A stretch of DNA of 6,257 nt, taken from positions 1-6,257 of the forward strand of contig JAUYMV010000395.1 in assembly GCA_030698645.1 (NCBI GenBank), written 5' to 3'. This document shows, piece by piece, positions 5,482 through 6,257 of the stretch; positions within the stretch are counted from its first letter, which is position 1, and the number at the start of each line of letters is the position of its first letter. A program made the translations under genes and the position numbers. The notes beneath the pieces are model-generated. The model was not told the origin of the DNA, made no database searches, and was given only the letters and a program-made list of their open reading frames with translations. This DNA is from Mesorhizobium sp. GTDB taxonomy: Bacteria; Pseudomonadota; Alphaproteobacteria; Rhizobiales; Rhizobiaceae.

Positions 5482-6204
5482 TCACACGCCGTAGCGCTCC
5501 GTCTTGACCCGTTCCGCCGGCACGCCCGCGTCAATGACGCCATCCGCCGCGACGGCGACGAACGCATTGGCGCCGCAGACGAAGACGGTCTTCGGCGGTT
5601 CCGGCAACCGGGCAAGCACGTCCGTGACCATGGCCGCGTCGATGCGGCGCGTGAACCCGCCGGCGGGCGCATTCGCTTCGCGCGTCAGCGTCACCGCGAG
5701 CTGAAATCCGTCCGCGCGCTCATGCAGCGCCTGCAATTCCTCGCCGAAGAGCAGATCGGCGCTGGTGCGCACGGAGAACAGCAGCAGCATCGGGATCGTC
5801 GCGCCCTGCGCCGCGCGGTGCCGGATCATCGACAGCAGCGGCACGACGCCCGAGCCGCCGCCAATCAGCAACACCGGTCCGCCATCCTCCACCGACCAGA
5901 CGAAATGGCCGCCGATCGGGCCGCGCAGCTCGATCTCGTCGCCCACCTCGGCCACCTCATGGAAGAAGGGCGAGACTTCGCCGTCGGGCAGCCGGTCGAT
6001 GGCAAGCTCGATGCCGCCGCCTGCCTCCGGCGCGGAGGCGATCGAATAGCTGCGCTGCGCGCGATAGCCGTCCGGCGCCGTCAGCCGCACGTCGACATGC
6101 TGCCCGGCGCGGAACGCGAACGGCTGCGCGAGATCGAAGAAGAAGCTGGTCACGCTCGGCGAGCGTTTGACGATCGCGCTGATCCTGCCGTTCTGCCACT
6201 GCAT
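5482..6204 (-). CDS. Ferredoxin-reductase-like FAD/NAD(P)-binding oxidoreductase
   Basis: The 240-residue protein has the two-domain ferredoxin-NADP+ reductase fold and should pass electrons between NAD(P)H and a redox partner through FAD. RSYSIAS (51-57) is the flavin-binding Arg-x-Tyr-Ser-x-x-Ser motif. RGPIGGHFVW (94-103) closes the FAD domain. LLIGGGSGVVPLLSM (112-126) is the nucleotide-binding glycine loop, and FVCGANAFV (208-216) is the conserved Cys-Gly near the active site. The chain ends ERYGV, like many family members. No 2Fe-2S cysteine cluster is present, so the partner must be separate. I chose the ATG at 6204, seven bases after the stop of the preceding gene. An earlier ATG at 6252 lies within that gene's coding end. 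No clear Shine-Dalgarno precedes 6204, so translation is probably coupled to the upstream gene. Cytosolic; physiological partner unknown. Confidence 0.92.
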   Translation of the reverse strand: MQWQNGRISAIVKRSPSVTSFFFDLAQPFAFRAGQHVDVRLTAPDGYRAQRSYSIASAPEAGGGIELAIDRLPDGEVSPFFHEVAEVGDEIELRGPIGGHFVWSVEDGGPVLLIGGGSGVVPLLSMIRHRAAQGATIPMLLLFSVRTSADLLFGEELQALHERADGFQLAVTLTREANAPAGGFTRRIDAAMVTDVLARLPEPPKTVFVCGANAFVAVAADGVIDAGVPAERVKTERYGV

Positions 6205-6211
6205 GATCGCG

Positions 6212-6257
6212 TCAATCGTCCGTGTAGCGCTGCTCGCGCCACGGATCGCCATAGGCG
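6212..6257 (-). CDS. C-terminal end of a minus-strand gene, possibly a sulfite-oxidase-like molybdopterin oxidoreductase (partial)
   Basis: On the minus strand one frame entering from the window edge reads AYGDPWREQRYTDD and then TGA (6214-6212), seven bases before the flavin reductase start. The Gly-Asp-Pro-Trp followed by a Glu-Gln-Arg-Tyr type tail recalls the end of cytosolic sulfite-oxidase-like molybdopterin oxidoreductases. From memory, these are often found next to a ferredoxin-reductase-like gene in alphaproteobacteria. With only 14 residues the identity is a suggestion; that a coding frame ends here is better supported, by the tight spacing and the weak ribosome site of the next gene. 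Confidence 0.55.
   Translation of the reverse strand, partial: AYGDPWREQRYTDD

Noticed and set aside
4911..5672. Minus-strand 253-residue open frame across the Nudix gene
   Set aside because: It is a shadow of two real genes and has no recognisable domain.

Overview
The window is uniformly GC-rich except for one short AT-rich island. It reads as ordinary chromosomal DNA of an alphaproteobacterium, most likely in the Hyphomicrobiales (rhizobial type). That placement is inferred from the high GC, the rhizobial character of the stand-alone CinA-like protein and the xanthine phosphoribosyltransferase, the use of TTG starts, and a tripartite tricarboxylate (TTT) transporter. I see no transposase, phage gene, CRISPR array or integration scar, and no gene-free stretch longer than about 225 bases.

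Layout. (1) 1-2070, plus strand: the distal part of a TTT transporter operon. An upstream gene seems to end at about base 14 and could be the solute-binding protein tctC. An intercistronic stem-loop follows, then tctB (99-551) and tctA (562-2070). (2) 2137-2222, minus strand: tRNA-Leu with anticodon UAA and an encoded CCA, convergent with tctA. (3) 2257-3225, minus strand: a membrane-anchored alpha/beta hydrolase that ends 34 bases upstream of the tRNA. (4) 3379-4119, plus strand: a CinA-like single-domain protein (MoCF_biosynth fold), divergent from the hydrolase across a 153-base gap that can hold two back-to-back promoters. (5) 4242-4739, plus strand: gpt, xanthine phosphoribosyltransferase. 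(6) 4740-4964: a non-coding leader with an AT-rich promoter-like island and a 12-base direct repeat. (7) 4965-5474, plus strand: a DIPP-type Nudix hydrolase with a TTG start. (8) 5482-6204, minus strand: an FAD/NAD(P) ferredoxin-reductase-like flavoprotein, convergent with the Nudix gene across 7 bases. It is preceded by the last codons of another minus-strand gene that runs off the window (6212-6257).

How the genes relate. TctA and TctB are the membrane parts of one secondary carboxylate uptake system. CinA-like, Gpt and Nudix all belong to families that act on nucleotides or related phosphorylated compounds, but each has its own leader, so they look like neighbours rather than one operon. 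The flavin reductase is probably translationally coupled to the gene before it, which may be a molybdopterin oxidoreductase; that would make a redox pair.

No undescribed system is evident. The more interesting signals are small and regulatory: mutually exclusive hairpins before tctB, a direct repeat over the Nudix ribosome-binding region, a strong hairpin in the first Nudix codons, and a possible tRNA promoter overlapping the hydrolase stop codon.
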